Shown piece by piece: positions 14,688 to 22,399 of a stretch of DNA of 23,640 bases. The first letter of the stretch is position 1. Each line of letters begins with the position of its first letter. The stretch lies in NCBI GenBank assembly GCA_049977145.1, contig JBMFGW010000061.1, positions 1 through 23,640 of the forward strand, read 5' to 3'. The DNA comes from JAMDCX01 sp049977145. Its GTDB lineage: Bacteria > Planctomycetota > Phycisphaerae > WQYP01. A program made the position numbers and the translations under genes. The notes under the pieces were generated by a model that did not search any database, was not told the DNA's origin, and saw only the letters and a list, made by a program, of their open reading frames with translations.

Positions 14688-15257
14688 TTATCCTGACCAG
14701 GTTAGAAATTGTTCCAATACCGGAGGCAGCGTTTTGAGACCGCGTTTTTTAGCGAGGCGAACGTAATGGTACATGCTCCGCCGATAATGCCGCTCCACGC
14801 GTCGGTCCACAGGAATAGCGCGTTTGCGCATTTGCTCAAACGCCCATTGCCAAACGTGGTATTCCTCGAGGCAACGCGGGCGAAATTTTCGAAATCCCAC
14901 CGCGTGATGCCCCACTTCGTGCATGAAGATTCCCGCGCTTACGGGCGAGCGCGGGCGGGGAGCGGAAATCATTCTGCGCACATCACCATTGTTGTAGTGC
15001 AATTCATAAGCCACGCCGCTCATACTGGAACGCCATTTGCGGATGGAAATACCGTATTGCGCTTTCATTTCCGCCACTATTTGATCGTAAAAGCGATGGT
15101 GTTCACGGAATGGAACCTCGGAAAGCAGGATATATGTTTTTGATTTCCGGTGCCCCACCGGATGCCTTGGCGGTGGTGCCGCATTTATACGCACAGGTTT
15201 GGCCGGAAGAATTGGCGGATCAAAAAATGCGAATAAATCAAGTTGCCTCTCAGCCAT
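14688..15257 (-). CDS. Putative zinc metallopeptidase-like protein (HEVGHH)
   Basis: This 189-residue protein carries a zinc-binding HEVGHH (about 113-118) inside FMHEVGHHAVGF, and LEEYHVW about 15 residues later, which could supply a third ligand (Glu). This fits a small gluzincin-like or SprT-like domain: a lone HExxH near the middle, a preceding beta-rich part (GVAYELHYNNGDVRRMIS) and a helical basic tail (RRVERHYRRSMYHYVRLAKK). No signal peptide or membrane segment is seen, so it is cytoplasmic. The start ATG 15257 is chosen over a GTG nine codons upstream. The family is not certain and the peptidase role is an inference. Upstream are yacG and fmdB on the same strand; the next same-strand gene downstream is the fur-family gene. 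Confidence 0.7.
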   Translation of the reverse strand: MAERQLDLFAFFDPPILPAKPVRINAAPPPRHPVGHRKSKTYILLSEVPFREHHRFYDQIVAEMKAQYGISIRKWRSSMSGVAYELHYNNGDVRRMISAPRPRSPVSAGIFMHEVGHHAVGFRKFRPRCLEEYHVWQWAFEQMRKRAIPVDRRVERHYRRSMYHYVRLAKKRGLKTLPPVLEQFLTWSG

Positions 15258-15344
15258 CGCTTCGTCCAGTTTACAAAAAGGCACCGAAATTCTGTTATCG
15301 GTCAGTCGGTGGTGTTTCCGTTAATATTTCCACACGCTGTACGC

Positions 15345-15569
15345 TTATGGTGGGTTGGTTGGCGCAACCGGGGATTCGACACTCTCCGGCCCGGAATGTG
15401 TTTCCTGGGCATCCAATGGCGATGTTACGGTATATCGTCCCTCCAGCCAACGATTTAAATCCACCAACTGACAACGCGTGGTGCAAAATGGAAATATTTC
15501 ACTGTTGATATCCGTTGGTTTTCCGCAAATCGGACAGCGAAAGGAACGACTATGTTCTGAAGTAGCCAT
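15345..15569 (-). CDS. yacG: YacG-type zinc-binding DNA gyrase inhibitor
   Basis: YacG is a small zinc protein that in E. coli binds GyrB and inhibits gyrase. At 74 residues this member carries CPICGKPTDI (Cys12, Cys15) and FPFCTTRCQLVDLNRWLEGRY (Cys29, Cys33), the complete four-cysteine site and following DLxxWL segment. The C-terminal tail (residues 50-74) is disordered, as often in the family. Start ATG 15569 is the first Met before the zinc site; the frame stays open to 15668, but those residues do not look like YacG. Its ribosome site is weak. It is 87 bases upstream of the metallopeptidase-like gene on the same strand. Confidence 0.88.
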   Translation of the reverse strand: MATSEHSRSFRCPICGKPTDINSEIFPFCTTRCQLVDLNRWLEGRYTVTSPLDAQETHSGPESVESPVAPTNPP

Positions 15570-15731
15570 GGGGTCGATTTTCCCGCTTCTGCACACGGAT
15601 AATGGCCGTGGCGTTTTTCCCGTGCCGATGCCAACCCGCAATCGTGGTTCATAGCTCGGACACTGCAATCGCGTCTTGAAGTCCCCGTTATCCGATCGGA
15701 CATTTCATCTCCGGCTGAACCGGGGACTAAA

Positions 15732-15862
15732 GTAACCGTTCACGGCCTTTCGGCCTTCCAAACTCGGTATGCGTTCACGGCGGTATCACTCCCTTACGGT
15801 CGCGGCTCGGCCTGCCGTTACGCGTGCCAGGTACGCCAAAAACATCGTGCGTGAACGGTTAC
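15732..15862. mobile_element. 131-bp MITE with 13-bp terminal inverted repeats and 8-bp target duplication
   Basis: The left end GTAACCGTTCACG (15732-15744) is the exact reverse complement of CGTGAACGGTTAC (15850-15862). The flanks are direct 8-base repeats, GGACTAAA at 15724-15731 and at 15863-15870, so this is a real transposition product. It has no ORF of its own and inner GC hairpins (CGGCCTTTCGGCC). Terminal GTAA and an 8-bp target duplication are features of the IS66 family, so it is probably an IS66-type MITE moved by a transposase outside the window. A solo 25-base copy of its left end is at 4821-4845. Confidence 0.85.
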
Positions 15863-15920
15863 GGACTAAATAACAAATCCCGCTGGCGTGCATCCCGGGC
15901 GCATTACCACACCCACGCAA

Positions 15921-16337
15921 TCAGGTTCGCAATTTGGGGGCGGTGGATTTTATGGCCTTCGGCGCCACCGCAGCTTTTCCTGAATCCCCGGATGCGCTAG
16001 TCACGGGGTTGGCAATGTCCGGTTTAGCTTTCGCGGCGGATTTGCCCTGACCATCCTTGCCGCCCGCACCTTGAGAATCACCAGCAGCCGTCGGCGTGGC
16101 GGCGGCAGTCTGGCCGACCTCCGAATCTTTCTTCGCGGCAGCCTGATATTTTTCCGAACGGTAGTCGGTTTGATAAAAGCCGCTGCCATGGAAAATGAAC
16201 CCAGCGCCGGAAGAAATCAGGCGTTTAACGGATAACTTTCCGCACTTGGGACATTTTCTTATCGGCTTGGCCGTGATAGATTGAAATTCCTCAAATGTGT
16301 GACCGCAGAGTTCACAGCGGTATTCATAGGTTGGCAT
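15921..16337 (-). CDS. FmdB-family zinc-ribbon protein
   Basis: FmdB-type proteins are short, putatively regulatory, zinc-ribbon proteins. The 138-residue form begins with MPTYEYRCELCGHTFEEFQ and RKCPKCGK, giving Cys8, Cys11, Cys29 and Cys32. The family domain ends near residue 60 (SGSGFYQTDYR-like end). The rest, about 70 residues, is an Ala/Lys/Gly-rich low-complexity tail. ATG 16337 has GGAG eight bases upstream, better than the longer frame to 16355. The gene follows grpE by 49 bases on the same strand, so it is probably part of the dnaJ-grpE transcript. The MITE lies downstream, between it and yacG. Confidence 0.85.
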   Translation of the reverse strand: MPTYEYRCELCGHTFEEFQSITAKPIRKCPKCGKLSVKRLISSGAGFIFHGSGFYQTDYRSEKYQAAAKKDSEVGQTAAATPTAAGDSQGAGGKDGQGKSAAKAKPDIANPVTSASGDSGKAAVAPKAIKSTAPKLRT

Positions 16338-16386
16338 TATTCTATCTCCAAACACAGCCTGAAAATCAGGCCCATCCCCGCCGGGG

Positions 16387-16998
16387 CTACTCGCGCAGGC
16401 TGACTTTAACCTTGGCGGGCCGTAATATCTTCTCGCCGAGCGTGTAGCCGCGTTGAAAAGTCTGCACTACGGTCATCGCCGGTTTTTCGGTATTAACCTC
16501 GCGGGCAATGGCTTCATGCGCATTAGGATCAAATGGCTGACCGAGGGGATCAAACGCGGTGATACCGCGCCGCTGCAGGACTTTTTTCAATTCGTCGTAG
16601 GTGATCTTCACCCCCTGAAGCAGCGTGCCGGCGTCGGTTTTTGCGGGGTCTACCGCCAGCGCCGTTTCAAAGTGATCCAGGATAGCCAGCAGGTCTTTAG
16701 CGAATGCCCCATCGGCATTCCGCCGTGTTTCCAGAATTTCACCGCTGCTGCGCCGCCGCAAATTGTCAAAATCCGCCTGCCAGCGCAGGAGGCGCTCGCG
16801 CAAATCATTCGCTTCAGCGATGGCGGCAGCCAAGGCTTCATCCTGCCGGGATTCTTCCGCAGTTGGCGATTCCGGCTGTGCCGCTTCCGTGGGCACCGCA
16901 GTACCGGAAGGCCCCTCCGCGGACGCCGCCTGCGATCCGGGAGTTTCGGCAGCGACCGGTTTCACCGTATCCTCTGAATGCTTGTGTTTATTCGTCAT
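16387..16998 (-). CDS. grpE: GrpE nucleotide exchange factor
   Basis: GrpE drives ADP release from DnaK so that the Hsp70 cycle can turn over. This 203-residue protein has an acidic, low-complexity N-terminus (1-55), a long helix (ALAAAIAEANDLRERLLRWQ onward, about 55-115) for dimerisation, and the beta-wing core with GITAFDPLGQPFDPNAHEAI near 140-160 and GYTLGEKILRPAKVKV at the C-terminal end. ATG 16998 follows GAGG within a few bases. It lies 54 bases after dnaJ and 49 bases before fmdB, same strand, so an operon is likely. No dnaK is in the window. Confidence 0.95.
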   Translation of the reverse strand: MTNKHKHSEDTVKPVAAETPGSQAASAEGPSGTAVPTEAAQPESPTAEESRQDEALAAAIAEANDLRERLLRWQADFDNLRRRSSGEILETRRNADGAFAKDLLAILDHFETALAVDPAKTDAGTLLQGVKITYDELKKVLQRRGITAFDPLGQPFDPNAHEAIAREVNTEKPAMTVVQTFQRGYTLGEKILRPAKVKVSLRE

Positions 16999-17052
16999 AA
17001 CCTCACCATTATATTGTAGCTGCCATGAAAATCAGCAGCGGCCATATTATTT

Positions 17053-18213
17053 CTATTTTTTATCCGCAGTGACGCCGTCCGGTTCCTGGGTTCCAACGAG
17101 ATAATCCTTGAGTTTATCAAAAAAACCTTTTTGCACCGGCAAAACCGCATGATCTTCCGTTGCGGCAAACTCCCGCAGCAACTGCTCCTGCTGTTTATTT
17201 AATTTGCGCGGCACTTCCACGGTAATCGCGGCGATCAAATCACCGGTACGCCCGCCGCGCAGATCCGGCAGTCCCAGTGCCTTGACACGCAGCACCTGTC
17301 CGGGTTGCGTACCCGGCGCAACGTGCAGCGATGATTTGCCGAACAGCGTAGGGATTTCCACATCCGCGCCCAGCGCCGCTTGCGCAATACTGATCGGGAC
17401 ATCCACGAGTAGATCATCATCCTGCCGCTGGAAGAAAGGATGTTCCTTCACCTTTACATAGACATGCAGATCGCCGCGGTTGCCTCCCGCTTCGCCAGGT
17501 TCACCCTCACCCCGAACACGCACGGCCTGGCCATCATGGATACCGGCGGGAATTTTAACAATTATTTTGCGGTTCAAGGCCGCACGGCCACTGCCATCGC
17601 AATCCGGGCACGGCTTATCGACCGTCGATCCCTGGCCCATGCAGGCCGGGCATGTGCCAACCATTTGAAACATGCCGCCAAAACCACGCTGTACCACTTG
17701 ACCACGTCCGCCGCAGGTGGAACATATTTTACGTTTGGTACCCGGCTTGGCCCCGGTTCCGCCACAAGTTTTGCACATATCCTGCCGGGTGAATTCCACT
17801 TCACGTTCACAGCCGCGGGCCACATCCTGCAGGGTAATTTCCGTAACGGTTTCCAGATCATATCCGCGGCTGGCGCGCCGCGTGCCGGAACCTCGCCCCG
17901 CCCCGCCCATACCGCTGAAGATATCATTAAATACCGAGAAAATATCCTCATACTGCATGTGCTGATAATCATGCATCGTGGTGCCGCGCAACCCATCATG
18001 GCCATATTGATCATACCGCGAGCGCTTTTCGGAATCGGAAAGAACTTCGTAGGCCTCGGAACACTCCTTAAACCGGATTTCAGATTCTTTATTACCGGGG
18101 TTTTTGTCGGGGTGGAACTTCAGCGCAGCCTTACGGTAGGCACGTTTCACATCCTCCGGAGAGGCGCTACGATCCAACTCAAGAATTTCATAATAATCAC
18201 GTTTGGTGGCCAT
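17053..18213 (-). CDS. dnaJ: DnaJ chaperone (type I Hsp40)
   Basis: DnaJ delivers unfolded clients to DnaK and stimulates its ATPase. The 386-residue protein has every part of a type I Hsp40: a J domain with HPD at 34-36, a Gly-rich linker (about 100-117), the zinc domain with CxxCxGxG-type repeats at Cys147/150, 164/167, 188/191 and 202/205, and a complete substrate-binding C-terminal half. Start ATG 18213 is chosen at MATKRDYYEILELD; upstream in-frame residues to 18294 lie in the hairpin region and do not belong. The ribosome site is weak. grpE follows 54 bases on. A terminator-like hairpin separates it from groEL upstream. Confidence 0.96.
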   Translation of the reverse strand: MATKRDYYEILELDRSASPEDVKRAYRKAALKFHPDKNPGNKESEIRFKECSEAYEVLSDSEKRSRYDQYGHDGLRGTTMHDYQHMQYEDIFSVFNDIFSGMGGAGRGSGTRRASRGYDLETVTEITLQDVARGCEREVEFTRQDMCKTCGGTGAKPGTKRKICSTCGGRGQVVQRGFGGMFQMVGTCPACMGQGSTVDKPCPDCDGSGRAALNRKIIVKIPAGIHDGQAVRVRGEGEPGEAGGNRGDLHVYVKVKEHPFFQRQDDDLLVDVPISIAQAALGADVEIPTLFGKSSLHVAPGTQPGQVLRVKALGLPDLRGGRTGDLIAAITVEVPRKLNKQQEQLLREFAATEDHAVLPVQKGFFDKLKDYLVGTQEPDGVTADKK

Positions 18214-18239
18214 CGTGGAGACTCTACAATAGGCGGTAC

Positions 18240-18275
18240 AAATTAAAGCCCAGAGACCATCATGATCCCTGGGCT
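18240..18275 (-). terminator. Terminator-like hairpin between groEL and dnaJ
   Basis: On the minus strand AGCCCAGGGA, a nine-base loop, TCTCTGGGCT form ten pairs with one G-U, followed by TTAATTT. It lies about 60 bases after the groEL stop and 27 bases before dnaJ. The T-tract is short and interrupted, so it may be a partial terminator that lowers dnaJ-grpE expression relative to groEL, or an mRNA processing stem. Confidence 0.6.
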
Positions 18276-18334
18276 CCATAGTATTGTACAACAATCGGCG
18301 ATCAGACGGGATGATGCCACATTCTCACGCCGGA

Positions 18335-19948
18335 CTACCGTACGGCCCCGGCAATCTTTTCCTGTTCATCCTTAACTTCCGTGACCAGCACATCAGTGGT
18401 CAGCAGCAGTCCGGCAACGGACGCGGCGTTCTGCAATGCCGTGCGCGCCACCTTAGCGGGATCAACAATTCCCATTTTGAACATGTCGCCATATTCCCCG
18501 GTAGCCGCGTTGTAGCCGTAAACACCTTCTTTTTCAAGAATGGCGTCCACGACCACCGTGCCATCTTCACCGGCATTGTCGCAAATTTGGATCGTCGGAG
18601 CACGCAGTGCGGAGAGAATAATATCGAAACCAACTTTCTCATCACCGCGCGCCTTGGACTTGGCCGCTTCCACCACGGAAATCGCCCGCAAGAAGGCCAC
18701 GCCGCCGCCGGCCACAATGCCCTCTTCCGCCGCGGCGCGGGTGGCATGCAGCGCGTCTTCCACACGGAACTTCGCTTCCTTCATGCTGGTTTCCGTAGCG
18801 CCGCCGACGCGCAGCACCGCCACACCACCAGTAAGTTTGGCCAGACGCTCCTGCAATTTTTCACGATCATAATCACTGGTGGTCTTTTCAATTTGCAGAC
18901 GAATCTGCGCCACCCGTGATTCGATGTCCGACTTCTTCCCGGCACCTTCAATAATAGTGGTGTTGTCCTTGTCCACCACCACGCGTTTGGCCCGCCCAAG
19001 ATCGGAAAGTTCCAATGAATCCAACTTGGCGCCCAAGTCTTCGCTGATGAATTTACCGCCGGTGACCACCGCCAGATCACCCATGATCGCTTTGCGGCGA
19101 TCACCAAACCCGGGAGCCTTCACCGCACAAACCTGTAAAATACTCCGCAGACGATTGACCACGAGTGTGGCCAAGGCCTCGGATTCCACATCTTCCGCCA
19201 CAATAAGCAATGGTTTGGCCGCGGTAACAATTTTATTCAGCAGCGGAAGTATCTCACTGATCGTGCTGATTTTCTTCTCAAACAATACGATATACGCATC
19301 TTCCAGTACACACTCCAGCGTACCGGTATTGGTCATGAAATAAGGTGACAGGTAGCCTTTGTCAAAGGCCATGCCTTCCACCACATCCATCGTGGTTTCA
19401 ATGCTTTTACCCTCTTCAATGGTAACCACGCCGTCCTTGCCCACTCGCTCCAAGGCATTGGCGATGAGATTACCGATGCCCACATCGGAATTGGCGGAGA
19501 TCGTGGCGACTTTACGCAGATCATCCTGACCGGTGACTTTACGCGCGGAAGCCTTAATAGCTTCCGAGGCGACTTCCACGGCTTTGTCCACGCCGCGTTT
19601 GACCACCACTGGATTCATACCCGTGGTGACATAGCGTAAACCAGCGGAATAAATAGCCTCCGCCAATACAGTGGCAGTGGTGGTGCCGTCGCCCGCAATA
19701 TCATTGGTTTTGCCGGCGACTTCATTGACCAGCTTGGCACCCATATTTTCAAATGGTTCCGGCAGTTCCACTTCCTTGGCCACCGTGACGCCATCACGCG
19801 TGATCTGCGGCGAACCCCAACTTTTATTAATCACCACATTACGCCCGGAAGGCCCCAGTGTCACTTTAACCGCACCGGCCAGTTTCGAGAGCCCTTCCTG
19901 AATTTTTTGACGGGCGGCCTGATCAAACATTAATTGCTTAGCACCCAT
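18335..19948 (-). CDS. groEL: GroEL chaperonin paralogue without GGM tail
   Basis: This 537-residue GroEL forms the Hsp60 double ring which folds proteins with GroES and ATP. Family motifs are intact: KVTLGPSGRNVVI near 28-41, AGDGTTTATVLAEAI near 85-100, VEDALHATRAAAEEGIVAGGG near 393-413. The C-terminus ends ...EQEKIAGAVR and lacks the Gly-Gly-Met tail that the second paralogue has. ATG 19948 follows GAGGTG. It lies 98 bases downstream of groES and about 120 bases upstream of dnaJ, all on the minus strand. In bacteria with several GroELs, a tail-less copy is often specialised; this is an inference here. Confidence 0.95.
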   Translation of the reverse strand: MGAKQLMFDQAARQKIQEGLSKLAGAVKVTLGPSGRNVVINKSWGSPQITRDGVTVAKEVELPEPFENMGAKLVNEVAGKTNDIAGDGTTTATVLAEAIYSAGLRYVTTGMNPVVVKRGVDKAVEVASEAIKASARKVTGQDDLRKVATISANSDVGIGNLIANALERVGKDGVVTIEEGKSIETTMDVVEGMAFDKGYLSPYFMTNTGTLECVLEDAYIVLFEKKISTISEILPLLNKIVTAAKPLLIVAEDVESEALATLVVNRLRSILQVCAVKAPGFGDRRKAIMGDLAVVTGGKFISEDLGAKLDSLELSDLGRAKRVVVDKDNTTIIEGAGKKSDIESRVAQIRLQIEKTTSDYDREKLQERLAKLTGGVAVLRVGGATETSMKEAKFRVEDALHATRAAAEEGIVAGGGVAFLRAISVVEAAKSKARGDEKVGFDIILSALRAPTIQICDNAGEDGTVVVDAILEKEGVYGYNAATGEYGDMFKMGIVDPAKVARTALQNAASVAGLLLTTDVLVTEVKDEQEKIAGAVR

Positions 19949-20030
19949 GATATATACACCTCAAATAACTATGTTTTCGTTATCCATAAATATGACTGCC
20001 TGGAGATAACCGGGACATCTCGCCAGGTTT

Positions 20031-20045
20031 GCGCCGCCACGGCGC
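20031..20045 (-). other. Hairpin just after groES stop
   Basis: GCGCC, five-base loop, GGCGC starts one base after the groES stop. A second, bulged stem (CCTGG...CCAGG, about 19998-20026) follows. Neither has a T-run, so they may set mRNA ends or protect the upstream mRNA within a groEL-groES-groEL transcript rather than terminate it. Confidence 0.35.
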
Positions 20046-20046
20046 G

Positions 20047-20337
20047 TTACTTCTCCACCACGCCGAGCAAATCGCTCTCGCGTAGAATGACAAACGCCTC
20101 ATCGTTGATTTTGATTTCCGTTCCGGCATATTTGCCGTAGTAAACCTCATCACCGGTCTTTACGGTAATCGGAGCGCGATTGCCATTATCCAGCATACGG
20201 CCTGGGCCGATACCAATAACTTTTCCGCGTGTAGGCTTTTCCTTGGCCGTTTCCGGCAGCACAATTCCAGTGGCGGTTTTCGTTTCCGCTTCCGCCGGTT
20301 TTACCACAAGACGATCATCTAAAGGATTAAGTTTCAT
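20047..20337 (-). CDS. groES: GroES co-chaperonin
   Basis: GroES is the heptameric lid of the GroEL cage. It is 96 residues, the usual size. The mobile loop TKTATGIVLPETAKEKP (about 19-35) with the GroEL-contacting IVL, the GKVIGIGPG turn, and the end FVILRESDLLGVVEK are all present. ATG 20337 follows AGGAG nine bases upstream. It lies between the two groEL genes: downstream of the GGM-tailed one (93 bases) and upstream of the other (98 bases). This order is unlike the usual groES-groEL; a single GroES must serve both rings unless another exists elsewhere. Confidence 0.97.
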   Translation of the reverse strand: MKLNPLDDRLVVKPAEAETKTATGIVLPETAKEKPTRGKVIGIGPGRMLDNGNRAPITVKTGDEVYYGKYAGTEIKINDEAFVILRESDLLGVVEK

Positions 20338-20430
20338 TTTTATTTTCTCCTAAAACGGTTATTAATTTTCACCGGGATAAACCCGCTTGAACCAAACATT
20401 AAATAAAATTCTGGGCAAGACTCGCAGCAA

Positions 20431-22137
20431 TCACATCATGTCCATGCCACCCATGCCACCCATGCCACCCATACCGCCCATACCGCCCATACCCCCCATA
20501 CCGCCGCCCATGCCTCCACCCATGCCGCCGGGGCCGCCCGCATCTTTAGCCTTCGGTTTTTCAACAATAATGGCATCAGTAGTCAGCAGCAGCGATGCCA
20601 CGCTGGCGGCATTCTGTAAAGCGCTGCGTTCAACTTTCGTCGGGGTGAGAATGCCAGCCTGAATCATATCCTGTTCATAATCCAGCGTCAGCGCGTTAAA
20701 ACCAAAATTACCCTTGCCGGCCAGAACCTTCTTCACCACGACAGCGCCGTCTTCACCGGCGTTATGCGCGATACAGCGTGTTGGTTCCTGCAAAGCGCGA
20801 CGAACAATAGCCACACCCGTGGCCTCATCATCAGTGTCCGTCTTAATAACATCCAAAACCCCCAGGCTGCGAAGCAAGGCAGTTCCGCCACCTGGCAGAA
20901 CGCCCTCCTCCACCGCCGCTCGCGTGGCGTGCAATGCGTCTTCCACGCGTGCTTTCTTTTCTTTCATTTCTGATTCAGTTGCGGCACCGACATTAATCTG
21001 CGCCACGCCGCCAGCCAATTTAGCCAGACGTTCCTGTAACTTCTCACGGTCATAATCCGACGTGGTAATGCCGATTTCCCGGCGAATCTGCTCGATACGA
21101 CTCTTGATGGCTTCGGTCTTGCCGGCCCCTTCGATGATCGTGGTGTTATCGTTGTCAATTTCCACCTTCCGAGCCTGCCCCAAATCTTGTACCGTTACTT
21201 TGTCCAACTCAATTCCCAAATCTTTCATAATGCAACGCCCGCCAGTCAGCGCGGCGATATCTTCCAGCATGGCCTTCCGACGATCCCCATAGCCCGGAGC
21301 CTTTACCGCCGCGACGTTCAAAATACCGCGTAGCTTGTTGACCACCAGTGTCGCCAAGGCTTCACTTTCAATGTCTTCAGCAATGATCAGCAGGGGACGT
21401 TTCGCCGCCTGAATTTTTTCCAGAATCGGAACGAGCTTGGTGGCACTGGAAATTTTTTCTTCATAAATCAAAATGTAGGGTTTGTCCAGAACCACAGTCA
21501 TCTCATCCTGATTGGTAATAAAATTAGGTGATATGTACCCCCGGTCAAATTGCATACCCTCCACGACATCCACATAGGTTTCCAGAGATTTGCCTTCTTC
21601 AACGGTAATGACACCATCTTTGCCGACACGTTGGAACGCATCGGCCATGATATTGCCAATTTCCTTGTCATTATTGGCACTGACGCCGGCCACATCCGCA
21701 ATTTCATTTTTATCCGCGACATTCAGCGGCTTGGACAGTTTTTTAAGATTCGCAATTACCGCGGCAACCGCTTTATTGATGCCCCGCGCCAGCGCCATGG
21801 CATCAGCGCCAGCAGCAAGGTTACGATAACCTTCCTTAAAGATCGCCTCGGCCAGCACGGTGGCTGTGGTCGTACCATCACCGGCAATATCACTGGTTTT
21901 TGTGGCGGCTTCCTTAACCAGCTGCGCGCCGACATTTTCAAATTTATTGCCCAGCTCAATTTCTTCCGCTACCGAAACTCCATCCTTGGTGACTGTCGGA
22001 GCGCCCCAGCCCTTATCCAAAACCGCATTACGACCGCGCGGCCCCAATGTGCTTTTTACAGCCGACGCCAATTTAGTTACACCCTCCAACAAACTTTTAC
22101 GCGCTGCTTCATCAAACGAAATCTGCTTAACTGCCAT
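20431..22137 (-). CDS. groEL: GroEL chaperonin, GGM-tailed
   Basis: This 568-residue Hsp60 is the first gene of the cluster. It carries KSTLGPRGRNAVLDKG near 28-43, AGDGTTTATVLAEAI, and VEDALHATRAAVEEGVLPGGG near 393-413, so the ATPase and folding functions should be intact. The C-terminus is a Gly-Gly-Met tail of about 30 residues ending DMM; it is encoded by a 9-base tandem repeat at roughly 20440-20530 in which a Gly-Gly-Met unit recurs. The tail hangs into the central cavity in known GroELs. Start ATG 22137 has AAGGAG eight bases upstream. The likely promoter and an inverted repeat lie about 180-210 bases upstream. This copy is closer to the canonical GroEL than the paralogue at 18335. 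Confidence 0.96.
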   Translation of the reverse strand: MAVKQISFDEAARKSLLEGVTKLASAVKSTLGPRGRNAVLDKGWGAPTVTKDGVSVAEEIELGNKFENVGAQLVKEAATKTSDIAGDGTTTATVLAEAIFKEGYRNLAAGADAMALARGINKAVAAVIANLKKLSKPLNVADKNEIADVAGVSANNDKEIGNIMADAFQRVGKDGVITVEEGKSLETYVDVVEGMQFDRGYISPNFITNQDEMTVVLDKPYILIYEEKISSATKLVPILEKIQAAKRPLLIIAEDIESEALATLVVNKLRGILNVAAVKAPGYGDRRKAMLEDIAALTGGRCIMKDLGIELDKVTVQDLGQARKVEIDNDNTTIIEGAGKTEAIKSRIEQIRREIGITTSDYDREKLQERLAKLAGGVAQINVGAATESEMKEKKARVEDALHATRAAVEEGVLPGGGTALLRSLGVLDVIKTDTDDEATGVAIVRRALQEPTRCIAHNAGEDGAVVVKKVLAGKGNFGFNALTLDYEQDMIQAGILTPTKVERSALQNAASVASLLLTTDAIIVEKPKAKDAGGPGGMGGGMGGGMGGMGGMGGMGGMGGMGGMDMM

Positions 22138-22311
22138 TGATAAACTCCTTCGCTACATAATCGCGGAATAGGCCCGCAACCCATAACAGACACCGCGCCA
22201 GTATCCACAATTACGGCTACCAGCATACCAACACCGACTCGCAATGCCGGCTACGTCCCATTCTTCATGCAACTTCTATGCCAGTAGCGACATCGGTTTT
22301 TAACAAATGCT

Positions 22312-22348
22312 GTAAAGTATTTATTTGTAACACTTTACGTATATTTTA
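22312..22348 (-). promoter_or_regulatory. Candidate groEL promoter with overlapping inverted repeat
   Basis: On the minus strand TAAAAT (22348-22343) is a 5 of 6 -10 box about 200 bases before groEL. Directly downstream lies an inverted repeat: GTAAAGT (22312-22318), 13-base spacer, ACTTTAC (22332-22338). It would cover the transcription start, a common operator position. The HrcA operator (CIRCE, TTAGCACTC-N9-GAGTGCTAA) is not found here; only TTAGCAC without its partner is at 22349-22355. The leader of about 200 bases (22138-22342) has no other clear element. Confidence 0.4.
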
Positions 22349-22383
22349 TTAGCACGTTGTCGCTCCTGAAATTGAATGTTTTT

Positions 22384-22398
22384 CTGCCGCACTGGCAG
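22384..22398. other. Small perfect hairpin upstream of groEL promoter
   Basis: CTGCC, five-base loop, GGCAG. It lies about 40 bases upstream of the putative -10 of groEL and has no T-run. Function unknown. Confidence 0.3.
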
Positions 22399-22399
22399 G

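Noticed and set aside
17440..18246. Long plus-strand frame of 268 codons
   Set aside because: It is antisense to dnaJ, whose J domain and zinc cysteines are complete; it is a composition shadow.
22349..22372. CIRCE (HrcA) operator near TTAGCAC
   Set aside because: Only the left half TTAGCAC is present; the mirrored GAGTGCTAA is missing.
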